Of a DNA stretch of 64,000 nt, positions 13,531-23,900 are shown piece by piece; position 1 is the stretch's first letter, and each line of letters starts with the position of its first letter. The DNA is taken from positions 10,949,554 to 11,013,553 of the forward strand of contig JADWOT020000008.1 of the NCBI GenBank assembly GCA_036345935.2. Reading direction: 5' to 3'. Made by a program: the position numbers and the translations under genes. A model generated the notes under the pieces. The model ran no database searches, was not told where the DNA came from, and saw only the letters and a program-made list of their open reading frames with translations. This DNA comes from Taenia hydatigena. Taxonomy: Eukaryota > Platyhelminthes > Cestoda > Cyclophyllidea > Taeniidae.

Positions 13531-15272
13531 ACGCCAAATGCGAAGACCGTAGTCCACAGGAGGTTGGAAAGAGCCTTAGACTGAAGTAGACCCAACAAAA
13601 GGTCTGGTAGGAGGGTCGTCAAAAATTGGCCCACATGCTTTTCTTGGTTTAAGCACGATGGTAAGTGGAGGGCGCCAACTAGAAGAGGGGCAACAAAAGT
13701 CATTTGCCATGTACATAAATAGCTGATCCTTTCGCCTTAAAAAAAGTCAAAACTAAACGGGAGTGACCGTTGATAAGTCTAGAATTGGTCATTGTGTTCA
13801 CTGGCTATTGAGCCGTGAGGCTATCTTACGATATAGACTTGTGTGGACGCTTCTGTACTTCGTTTTTTTGTCCATAATATACGCATTCGATAACACCAGC
13901 TCACTTTCAGTAGTGCGAAGCTATTCAGTTGCGTTATTGTCGTTGAAGTAAACTGCTTGCTGGTATTAGTGAGAAGTCACTGCATGACACTCACCACTAC
14001 TCTGTGTATCGTCTTGGGTGTGTGACCACAAAAAACGCAGAGTTCAAATCGATTGAGCCTTATATTTGCCTTATTTGGACACTCATCTCCACGGGCCATT
14101 CATTTTGATGGCATGGCTTCCTATCGATGCCAAGTTGTTCATTTTCACATTAAAAAGCTCCTCTTCCGAGTAATGCTTTACGTGTTCATCTACAATTTTG
14201 ATGGTGTAATGATTCAAAAATGAAATTAATGCTTAGAAAGAATCATGGGGAATTTGTTGCTCGTTCCATTACAGATAAGCAGTATCTGCGTTTGAGGTAA
14301 ATAGGCGAACTGCTTAAAACCTCTCACCCTTCCTCTCCTGACTGGCTGCGTACTAAGTCTACTGATAGCCACTCTAAGTTCAAGGTCAATCGGTCACTAT
14401 AACTACACTTGATTAGGTTGACCCAGTGAGTGCAGTAAGGCCGTCTCTACTGATGTACTACCAGGTGGCCATGCGGCACCACGTATGTATTGACTCATAT
14501 TCAAGCTGGTAGACGTCTGCCTCGAAGTCTTGGATTATTGATAATGTGATTGGGGCCCCAGTGGGGTCTAGACTACTCATACACATGGAAGATCTCATAA
14601 AAATTGGCGCCACCTGGTTATAACAGCCTGAACAATTAAGAACGTCTTATTTCGCATAAAGCTCGTTTGATTTGGTCCCCAGGGCATTGGGGAGCATTAG
14701 TTAGACTCACAGGCAGGCTATGCCTATGTGCCTGATAAGTAATGGGTCGGAAAGAAAAGGTAGAGATTAGGTAATTAACGCCCTGTTCAGAGAGGAAATT
14801 AGGCTCTGAAACGCTTATTGGATCAATCTCTTTGCCGTGCGGGATGGTGTCAGCGCCCGAAATCTTCCTCGGGGTAGCAATAGCTGGGAACATGTGATAC
14901 TAGAGCACACAATGGCTGAGAAGTCCTGAGAGAGCAGTGCCTATAAAAAAACGAAGAGGCCACATGGTTAAGAATGCAGTTAAAGTGTTAAATCCATACA
15001 ATGATATCATAAAGCGTTATGTCTGCACAAGTTTAGTTTCGATTTGCCTTTGTCAGTAGAACTAATGTTCACCTGGTTCTAACAGAATACAAAGTAGTCC
15101 ATTGCACTACACATAATACATTTTTAACTCTTACCAAAAACTCGAAATCTGTGAGTAAAATAAATAAGATAATTTTCCATGCACACTATGCCTGATAGTC
15201 ACGAAACAGATACGGACAAATAGACGTACCTAAGTAATTTGAAGGTCTAACCCGGCTGAGACCATGCAAATA
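13531..15272. other. No convincing gene
   Basis: A 62-codon hydrophobic frame at 13763-13951 and a moderately GC-rich stretch at 14300-14900 are present, but no exon chain could be supported. The block at 14516-14580 shares a short phrase (CAGTGGGGTCTAGAC) with 46585-46600 in a TRPA intron, a hint of another dispersed repeat. Confidence 0.35.
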
Positions 15273-15480
15273 CAAAGTAGCATTGTGGCGCATCAAGGCT
15301 TCTCTGAAGATGAAAGAAGTCATAGTACTGGGGCGGAAAGTACATACTCGACATACAGTAGGGCTGAGTGGGCTACCGGCATGGCCCATAGGTCAGGCCG
15401 CTGGGTAGAAGTACAATACCTGTTTCCTTCATTGCCTGCTAACTGAAGCGAAGGGCTAAACAAGCGTTCAAAGTACTACA
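15273..15480 (+). repeat. Dispersed repeat, copy A
   Basis: It shares an opening block (CAAAGTAGCATTG), a core (GAAGATGAAAGAAG, then GGGGCGGAAAGTACATA) and a closing block (AAGGGCTAAAC...TCAAAGTA) in the same order with 18400-18650. The core is also seen at 46745-46900. The copies are diverged and no long ORF is present, so this looks like a short non-autonomous element. Confidence 0.6.
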
Positions 15481-16234
15481 GTGAGAGGAAGAAAAATAGG
15501 TGGATTTAAAGATCAAATCATGCAAGGGCTGGCAACACAAGGCATGAATCCATGCGTAAAAATAGATCACATGAATTATCAAAAGGTATAAGCATCATTA
15601 AGGTCCTTTCAAGAAAACGTTTAAGAAACAAATCCCGCCTTTCATTACTATGGCAACTCTAATATTATTTAATGACGATCAAAGGCATTTCAGACATTAA
15701 CAAAACGAATGAATTAGTTGAACTTAAACAATACAGCAATGACTTGAAGAAAGAATGCTTAGTATGATTAAAGGACTTTTTGTGGTGGCCTTTTGGCTAG
15801 TGATAAGAAGAAGAAGCATGTGATACGACTGTAATAACAGAGAAATTAAAGGAAGAACAGGGACATTCAACGATGCTATGGTTATCAAAGAAGAACCTTC
15901 AACATTCCCGATTACAAGATTATGCAAGCTGGAGTCGAAATAACTATGTGGACGAACTTTAAACTTTTGAAGAACACCCAATATTGGGAATCTTCTTAAA
16001 CATTTGACAGATCTACTAAAAAATCGACTTCACGAAAAATTTTCCAATTTAATAGACCTATAGTGGTTGCAGAACTTTAAAAATGAAAAGCAAGAAGCAT
16101 ATAGAGAAACGACTAATGGTATTGAGACAAAATATATGGTAAAATTAGGGAAATGTAACGTCAAAACTTGTTCTGTATAAGTGGGGAAACGTGGACAGCA
16201 CTACAGATACGCAGACAGTGGAACCCATGTTAGT
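15481..16234. other. No convincing gene
   Basis: An 85-codon minus frame (15981-15724) starts with a polar peptide that becomes leucine/serine-rich. It has a possible internal acceptor but no supported chain. Confidence 0.35.
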
Positions 16235-17034
16235 TTAAATGTACCATTTAGACGGGAGGCGGTCGATGAATACAAACTGTGCCGGGTCAGACGCCACCAC
16301 CGCCTGGAGAGAAAAGGTACCCTGATCACGATTAAACTGTGATACCTGTGCGTCATCATTTATCGTTACCTTTTGAAGCACGCCCTCATCCAATTCATCC
16401 CTTTATTTTAAGGTCACGAGGCAGTAGTGGGAAAGAGGAATACCACCAGTGCAAAGAGCAGTGAAGAGATTTTCCCACATATGTCGAGTTTCAAAGGAAA
16501 AGATCACTTACAACACAAAATCTCGAAACATCAAAGTGCTACAAAACTCAGATTGGTAGTAATCCAGCCAATAATCAACAGAGGAAATTAAGAGAGGGTA
16601 AAGTTTACAAGAGGTTAAGGAGATTAAAACTGTTTGGCTTGCATCCTGCTATTATTGTCAGCTTTCCACCAGTTTTTGCTCAGTATGGGCGAAATCGTCT
16701 ATGTTGAGCACTATAGGAGAAATGAAATGAAAACCAAGTCCCAATTTTAGTAAAAATAACCCCAAGTTTTAATCTAACGAGCAAGACGACTGTTTTCCTT
16801 CCCTATAATCCAAGAGAAAGAATCATTACATTATGAAAAAGTGCATCATTCGGAAAATATTTTTAAGGTTAATTAAACCAATATGGGAAAGTATTGAAGA
16901 TGTTGGGTGCTACAACTTAAAAATGATTTTCGCTCATAAAGGAGCTTAAACCCAACTAAATGAATTAAAATCTGGTGCAAAATATCCGAGTAGAAATAGC
17001 CAAACCTGGTGAAAGGTTGTCTTGACCAAAATCA
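16235..17034 (-). CDS. Unrecognised gene with several micro-exons, 3' part
   Basis: The last exon (16400-16235) is clearly coding: DELDEGVLQKVTINDDAQVS, QFNRDQGTFSLQAVVASDPA, then QFVFIDRLPSKWYI and stop. Upstream exons that fit in phase are 16546-16512, 16710-16670, 16802-16779, 16909-16879 and 17034-17006, only 24-41 bp each. They give LVKTTFHQ, HPTSSILSHIGKENSRLALL, NIDDFAHTEQKL and FCSTLMFRDFVL. Introns are about 64-111 bp. The total is 107 codons plus stop, and every junction keeps the frame. Acceptors such as CTCCTATAG and GGATTATAG are good; the last one (AATAAAG) is weak. The start was not found and may lie in 17.05-17.5 kb, facing the gene at 17575. I do not recognise the family. It has no signal peptide or membrane segment in the part seen. 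Confidence 0.45.
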
Positions 17035-17574
17035 CTGTAAAATCTGGTGTAGGATTCAAATTGAAAAGCCGAAGCCAATCAAAGCTGAGTAACACTTCTG
17101 AATACGTCTAGGTGATTGGCCGAAAGAGCACCAATCAGTGCGCAGGAAGGACTCGAAGCAGGCTTATAAGGGTGGCCCATGTGCCAGAAGCCAGAGGGAC
17201 TAAGTCAGAGGTTAGGATGGTCGTAGATAACGCTGACAATCACCAGTCACGCAAAATTGGAAAGCCAGGAAAGAAAGCTGATAAACAGCAGGAAAACGAC
17301 CCGGAGAATCTCATCTTTGTTTTTGCTGCGTCACAGGGTTTCAGCAATCAAATGTGGGACATGGAGGTTTTCCACCCCTGGTTAGCAGTTTCATCAATTG
17401 TGAGGCCAAGTATTTACGTCGGTGTAAGCATTGCCATAAACTGTTATGTTTGTTATGCTTTGTACCCCCAGGATAGCAGCAGAAATAAAATTATGAGAGA
17501 TTTACTAAATGTATTATCGATACTTTGGAGAAAGCTAATTCTTTCAAGGGCTCTCTAGCCATATGATGTATTAG

Positions 17575-17893
17575 ATGGCCGCCAGGGGTCGTCGTTGCTT
17601 TGATCTAGGCTCATGCGTTGCGTTATCGACTACTGTGGGCTTTAATAACATCCATCTACGTCTTTTAGAATCGCCGCAAAGATGAAAGAAAACGATCTTT
17701 TCCAAATAAATCTGACTGTTCGCAAGAAAATCTCTGCATCGAACATAGAATCCTCTTTGATTTAACAGCACTTATACACCAAATGGATTTAAATCCACTT
17801 ACTGGTGAAATTCAACCGCCGCCAAACGCATATCCTTTTGGCAGCAGAAATGGCGACAATTCCAGCTTTAGCGATGAAGACGAAGCAAGTTAA
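17575..17893 (+). CDS. Unrecognised 94-residue protein, two exons
   Basis: Exon 17575-17634 encodes MAARGRRCFDLGSCVALSTT. A 34-bp GT-AG intron (acceptor CGTCTTTTAG) follows, then exon 17669-17893 in phase 0. The second exon begins with a basic patch (NRRKDERKRSFPNK), continues with LFDLTALIHQMDLNPLTGEI and QPPPNAYPFGSRNGDNSS, and ends in an acidic tail (FSDEDEAS). AATAAA at 17994-17999, about 100 bp past the stop, supports the strand. The ATG directly follows TATTAG, so it may sit at a trans-splice acceptor. A 66-codon minus frame overlaps but lacks such support. No domain is recognised; the basic N-half and acidic tail suggest a small nuclear protein, which is a guess. Confidence 0.5.
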
Positions 17894-17993
17894 AGCCCAC
17901 ACCCTTCTCAAGTTGATCTCAGGGTTACAATAGTTACTACCTCCCATATTTGTATATCCCCCCTAAATGAAGAGATGAGACCAACGTTAAGAG

Positions 17994-17999
17994 AATAAA
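17994..17999 (+). promoter_or_regulatory. Polyadenylation signal AATAAA
   Basis: A canonical hexamer about 100 bp after the stop at 17893, on the same strand. Confidence 0.55.
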
Positions 18000-18399
18000 A
18001 GCAAACGTCTTAACTACCACAAGATCTTAAAATTACTTCCTAAAAATTTGTCTGCAGCAATACTTCTTTGTAGACGATAATTTTAACAATTTTACTGGGC
18101 CAAAATGGTAGGAAAATATGCTTACTTTCGTGATTTAGCTCGGGATTTCTTAGAGAAACATCGGCCACGACAGCTCTGATATTTTGCCGTTCTAATTTGA
18201 TACTACTGCTCTCAAGTAAAGAGCATAATCTATTTTATTATACCCAGCTCAACCTGGCAGAGAATTGGTGACTGAGGTCGAGAGTGTTGCAGAACGGTGC
18301 TGTAAATAACGTGAATGTTGAAGCAAAAAATCATCTACAAATGCTCTATGCACTCCAAATAAAGCCATCGATAAAATTGTTTAAAAAAACAGAGTATGC

Positions 18400-18650
18400 A
18401 CAAAGTAGCATTGCACGAATGAGGAATTAAGAGTTTCCATTTGGGTTAAATCTATTGCGCAATACCTGAGGCGTCCGAGTTTTTTCTAAAGACGGGAGAA
18501 GGCACATTGCTAGGGCAGAATATGTACCACCGATGCACTGAAGGATTGGGAGGAGGGGAGAAGGGGCTATTGGCACAGCTTGGAGGTCGTGCCACCTAGC
18601 GGGGGTACAAAGGGGGCGCCTTAAGGGCTAAACGAATGATCAAAGTATTA
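18400..18650 (+). repeat. Dispersed repeat, copy C
   Basis: It is collinear with copy A (15273-15480): the same opening CAAAGTAGCATTG, a core AGACGGGAGAAGGCA...TAGGGCAGAATATGTACC, and the closing AAGGGCTAAACGA...ATCAAAGTATTA. It carries a more GC-rich middle (GGTCGTGCCACCTAGCGGGG). It ends next to the 3' end of the minus-strand gene at 18652. Confidence 0.6.
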
Positions 18651-18651
18651 C

Positions 18652-19199
18652 TCATACACTTTCCTTGAACTCCGTCTTGTCGTCAAAGTTCATTAACTGA
18701 TGAGCGTGCAATGCATAGTGGCTACACAAAAATGGAACTATTTTCGCTTCACCCATGCATCTAAATTGAGTGACAGTTTCCACCAAATTTTTCAGACTCT
18801 TTTTCTCAAAGTCAGTTGAATTGACGTCGTACATAGTCCTCCAACTTTAAGGCTATCTTGATGGCAATGCTGCTGCTTTCTGCTTCTGAAACTGCAACTT
18901 GCACCTCGTATAGTTCGATATTAATTTGCCCATTGCCGAATTTGTGTTTTGGTAAGTTTCGGAGGAGTCGTTTTTAAAGCACGATTCGAATTTCAACACG
19001 CAGTGGCTCATGAAACATATTTACCATAAGCGTAAAGTGGAGGTGCATCAAGCCATCTAAAAGATAACTTATCTGTGATTTACGTTGTTGGCTTTGAGAC
19101 TGTATGTGGGGGAAACGAAATGAAAGAAATTCCCTTAGAAGTCAACTCAGGCCTGTAATTTACCCACAACACCTCCGGAACTTTACAAAGACTAGGCAT
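18652..19199 (-). CDS. Unrecognised 111-residue protein, four exons
   Basis: The exons are 19199-19164, 19099-19025, 18904-18833 and 18804-18652; all junctions are phase 0. Peptides are MPSLCKVPEVLW, SQSQQRKSQISYLLDGLMHL, VQVAVSEAESSSIAIKIALK..LEDY, then KKSLKNLVETVTQFRCMGEA and an end of FDDKTEFKESV plus stop. Introns are 64, 120 and 28 bp. The 28-bp intron is the weakest part of the model; without it the frame shifts and stops. The CCCACATACAG acceptor of exon 2 is strong; the GAG acceptors of exons 3 and 4 are weak. The protein is soluble and helix-rich in its second half. I do not recognise the family. It starts 444 bp from the plus-strand gene at 19643, head to head. Confidence 0.4.
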
Positions 19200-19576
19200 C
19201 TTAACACGTCAGCAAATGACGCTATGGATAACACCTGATTTTACACAGAACCTCGTTGGATTAAGAGTGCTTTGAAAAGTTGATTTAAAGTAATTCAAGA
19301 CTTAACAGCTTCTGACTTACCATCGTTTTACGTCCATCTCTTCAAATACTTGTTCAAATGAGGATTGAGTTTTTACGTAATTTTTGAAGATTCGCATATT
19401 TTAACAGACTATTTTTAGCTAGTGTATAAGTGTTGAATAGAAGGACATACAGATCTGCTGAGTAACGCCTTTCAAACAGGCTAAAGGCATACACATTCCA
19501 ATTATTTCCTCAATTTCCCTTTCACACAGTGTTGAACATCACAAACCTTAAAATAGAATGCTCACGGTGAAAGTTG

Positions 19577-19597
19577 TTTTTTTTTTTTTTTTTTTTT
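19577..19597. repeat. Poly-T tract (21 T) in a divergent intergenic region
   Basis: An uninterrupted run of 21 T followed by six A, between the start codons at 19199 (minus) and 19643 (plus). Rigid homopolymers of this kind often mark nucleosome-free promoter DNA; that role is an inference here. Confidence 0.85.
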
Positions 19598-19642
19598 AAA
19601 AAAGTAAAACACTATTTTCGCTCAGGTTTTCTCCAGTTTAGA

Positions 19643-20935
19643 ATGCCTGGATTGAGAAGGTTGATTAGATGAATATCTCATGTATTGTCGTAGTGAGAGG
19701 TTATACAAAAGGACAAATTTTTATGAGGAATTCACCCAGTGGAAGTTGAAGTTCTATAAACCGCAAATGGATAAATATTCTTTATTAACCACTTATTTCC
19801 AAGGTGAATGGGACTGCATTATATCCACAAATGACATGATTCAGCATGAACCCATCTTCAAGCTATGCGCATTGTTGTTTCTGGTCATTTAGAGTGAGCT
19901 ACGCTTGCACAATAACTGGGCTTTCCCACCAGAAGTTGCAGCCTTTAACCAACAAATACATCGCCAATTGTATCAAGTCTGGGACCAGTAAAAAGGTTTC
20001 AAAAGCTTATGAGTTTTATGATACCCTATTTACAGATTCGAGAGCTGCCATCGAAACGTGATTAGTTTCGACTTTGACTAAAACATAATTAGCTTCAATC
20101 TCAATTTAACCACAAAAATGTGTTCATAGATAAATGCAGCAGGTACACTAATGGGAATAAAGGTAAACGTAGTCAAAATGAGCACAAACTGATTAATGGG
20201 AAAGTATGTGTTACGAATGACTGAACCTCTAGAAACCTGTAGAAATATGGAGGACAGTTCCACTTTCGGCAAACATCCTTATCCCGTTTTCAATAATGAG
20301 TCTATTTGTAACTGAGATGGCGCCGAACTTGAGCAGTTTAAAGCGTCTAAGTTTGATTCGTCCAAAATGGAATGGAAGAAGTCAAAATATGCAAGGAACC
20401 TGCATTGTATCACTGCTCCCGATGTTCCAACGAGCTTAGACCGGCTGCAGGATGACAATGAAATAAAGTAAAGTGTAAAGGCTTACCTTATTTGGTGTCC
20501 CCTTTTTAGGCGAATAATCCCATCTCTTGCAACAATGATCGACTCTCCTCAAGCAGCGCAAAACCTAGGAGGCTACCGAAAAGGGAGAGGTGTTTAGCAT
20601 ACGTTCGAATCAGATTTCGTCTCGTCCTAATGGAGACTCAACGGATAACGTTTCCTCCCAGCTCGTGGATAATTTTTCAAACATCGACCATTTTGCGACG
20701 CCTCATATAGAGCAAAGCCCCAAGGAAGCACCTGCAACAATGCCCAAAGCCGAGGGCCTGGCTCTTTACTTTCTGTGAGTTTAGGCAACCATCTTGGCGA
20801 TAGCATTCCTTTGATTCATACAAGTGTCCTATCCTTCATTGAGTTAATAACAAGCCTTTTTATGCTCGTCTGCCTTATTGCATTTCAAGAATGAGTCCAG
20901 GCGTTCCAAGTTATCAGACGGGTGAGGTGGCCTAA
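19643..20935 (+). CDS. Unrecognised 155-residue protein, six exons
   Basis: The exons are 19643-19659, 19694-19803, 20317-20467, 20510-20589, 20711-20774 and 20890-20935. They sum to exactly 156 codons with the stop. Peptides run MPGLRSERLYKRTNFYEEFT, QWKLKFYKPQMDKYSLLTTY, then GAELEQFKASKFDSSKMEWK, KSKYARNLHCITAPDVPTSL, RIIPSLATMIDSPQAAQNLG and a Pro/Ala-rich end (EQSPKEAPATMPKAEGLALY), closing with MSPGVPSYQTGEVA. Introns are 34, 513, 42, 121 and 115 bp. The first and third have good flatworm-style short-intron signals (TGTCGTAG, CCCCTTTTTAG). The N-terminal half is basic and aromatic, the C-terminal half disordered. No known domain is recognised. The frame inside the 121-bp intron is also open, so a longer isoform is possible. 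Confidence 0.5.
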
Positions 20936-23900
20936 AAGTGAGCTGCATGTGCAGGATGTCTTATCTCTGGAGCATGGCAAGAGCCGTTCCTCGTTCACTT
21001 TGTCTACCTGGCCCCACTGTAATCCCTCTGTCCACACCAGCACCTACTTCTCAAATGTTGGTTGCACAGGTCATGCCATTTCTCACCGTCTTTAACTTCA
21101 CACCTCGTCATTGAGCAAATACCGCCTTTTATTCTGCATTCAGCGAGATATCCGTCCTCCTAAGTGATTTTTGTAGCTCTTAAGGCCGAAGAATCAGCGG
21201 ATTAACAAATCGGCTCATATTCTCTTTTAAAGCCTACTTCAATCAAACATATTGAAAAAAATGACAGAAATTCACCGAAATCGGTATTAAATTCGCTTGT
21301 TCAACACAGTTTTGCAACCACGATTCATGTTCTGTTAAAAGACAATTTACTGATGTGCATGTACGCTAGTTAGGCTTAAAAATTGAGGTCCATCACTGGC
21401 AAAAGGTAAAAGGAACCACCGCTTCTCAAAACGGATAGTTAACTGCGGAAAAAGAGAGGCCTACAAATTCGCGACAGTGCTTTGATATTAAAAAACCTGT
21501 TTAAACACAGGAAGGGTCTACTTCAGCAGACTAAATGGTCGCTGTTGCAAAAGTAGACAAAGCATGCTATTTTTTTCAAAATAAACAAAGGAACGAGAGT
21601 TACTTCTGTGATGAGGTTAATATTATTAACGATTCAAAACAATGGCAATAATTATATGGAAGTTTGTTCACAAAAAAAACAAATAAATCATTGTTAAGGA
21701 AAGTCCAATTGATTAAGACACGAGTATTAAGTCAGATGAAGGCTAGTGAAATTGACTAAGTTATCATGCAACTGCATCAAATTTTGGTAAAATATATGAA
21801 AAACGAATTATGGGATGAGGTTATACCAAAACTTGTGAAGTAATCGCGGAATTTTCGCTACTAGTGCTAAAAAAAGACATTACCTTTGTCTTATAATCAA
21901 CTTCAATGACATATTTTTCTTTCGAGAGTTTAATTTTGGTGAACTAAGATGACGTTTTACATGTCAAATAAATTCGTACCAAGAATGCAGCCTCCATTGA
22001 CTGGAGAAATGATGAAGTGGGCGCATGTGATCATCTTAATCTGGGTGATTGAAGTTAAAGCCAGTATTTGGAAGAGGTCAGTGGAGGCTATTAACGCTAA
22101 CATCTCACCGAGATGATTTATCAGCAGCGTTGCATAATTGCAATGCAATGAGCTCTAAAAGTGAGCAAACACGGTATCTAATGCAGAAGGCATACCAAGG
22201 ATAACGTAAAGCTACGAATGTGCTGAAGGGTTGGGTACATCATTCAAGCACGCTTACTGCCATTCCCCTGGCAATGGCGCTATTGAGTGAATGCAATTGC
22301 TCATAAAAACGAAAATATCATGGTACCAACATCCTTTATTATAGTTTGCCTAGTGGGTAACCGTTTACATCCGCCATCGATGCCTCACGATAGAGAAACG
22401 GATTAGAACCAAATTTTGTTTCACTTTCACCCAGACTGAATCTTATCAGGGGACGTTAAGTATGGCTAGACACAATGATGCTTATGAGCTTGAGATCACG
22501 AAACCAAAAAAGAAAGTCACTTTTAGTCTTTTGGCTTCACAACTTCGAGGGTATCACATCTTCAAATATTTGAATCTACTTGCTAATATCCACTGAACCA
22601 GCGCGGTAACAAAAGAATACCTAAGGGGTCTTGTCGGTACAAATCACGCAAAACAATGAACTGATGAAAAAGAACGCTAAGGACTCCAGTCAGAGTAATG
22701 CATAAAAGTAATAAATGATACGGCTGTCTTGCACTAGGTTTCGAGCCAAATAAGCCAAGCGCTAAGTATATGTGTTGTAGTACTTTCCTCAAAGGTTTGC
22801 AATAGAATCTCAGAGGTGCTTTCATGTTCTGTTATAATCATGGAGCGTCAGCATTTGCTGCTCATGACGCTTATTTGGAAATAAACTGATGCACTTACGA
22901 CAGCAAAAGCGCTTGTGGAAGTTATCTTACGAATTCGTGACATTTCGAAAATTCGTCAACGTTCTTAAATGAGTAAAATAGTTATTATCCTGTTCACGAT
23001 TAAAACTAAGACAAAACAATGTAAGGGCCATACCTACCAAACGCTATAAAGGCACGAAACACACGTTGGAGGATAAGTGGAAATCTGAATATCTTTCCTT
23101 CAGCTCCAACTGACCGCACGCTGATTTGTGTTTCACGCATGGAAACCTAGAGCATCCACTTTTGGAAAAGTGGATTAGGATTGCATTTTTAATAAATAAT
23201 ATCGAAGGATGATGCGTTTAGAAATCCAAAGATGCAAGAAGTAGTAGTTAGTCCTTGCATTTGAATTAATTTCTAACTCATTATCATTAACTCATCATTT
23301 TTCAACGGTTCCATCCTCATTTTTCAATTGTCTCAAACGTTCGCCGCTGTATTGTCAGCTCGAATGTCTCATACGAGAGCCATGTTAGTTCGTATCCTGA
23401 GAGAGGGACGCCAGTTTGAGTGGCAAGCGGTTAAAAAAGAATATCATTCATAACTAGGTGTAGCAGTTCCCTAAGTCATCTACAACAAAGAGAATTGCGA
23501 GAATTTTATTACTCTGATTTTGTAACTAAAGACATTTACATTGACCATTGCCCAATAATTTGTCTCATCGGTTACCAAATCCGGTACATTCATTCTCCCT
23601 AGAATGTGTCGCTACTGAAACAAATGGCAGGCAAGCTAATATTTATTTCGTCAATCCCCAACGTGAATCTTGGTGGCGATGAAACCATAGCCGTTTACAT
23701 ATTCCTCTAGCAAGACTTAGACTTCTTGATTAAGAGAAATAGGTCAGAATCAAGAATGATTGACAAGCCGCAGTCTGGATAATGTCTGTGAATAAAGTTA
23801 GTGCTAAACGGTGTTAGCAATCACAGTGGCCTCATATGCAGATTCAGAGGGCGATTGGTTTGAGAATGAAGCGTGGAGAAATTAAAAATGGTAGGTTAAG

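Noticed and set aside
17112..17558. A 148-codon plus-strand open frame
   Set aside because: It starts with GTG, has no domain, and frames of this size are expected once or twice by chance in 64 kb. It also overlaps the likely 5' region of the minus-strand gene at 16235-17034.
18837..18952. A plus-strand exon-like frame (MAMLLLLSASETATC) with a GTAAGT donor
   Set aside because: It is the complement of the minus-strand coding exon; the Leu/Ser/Cys-rich translation is typical of an antisense frame, and no plus-strand partners fit.
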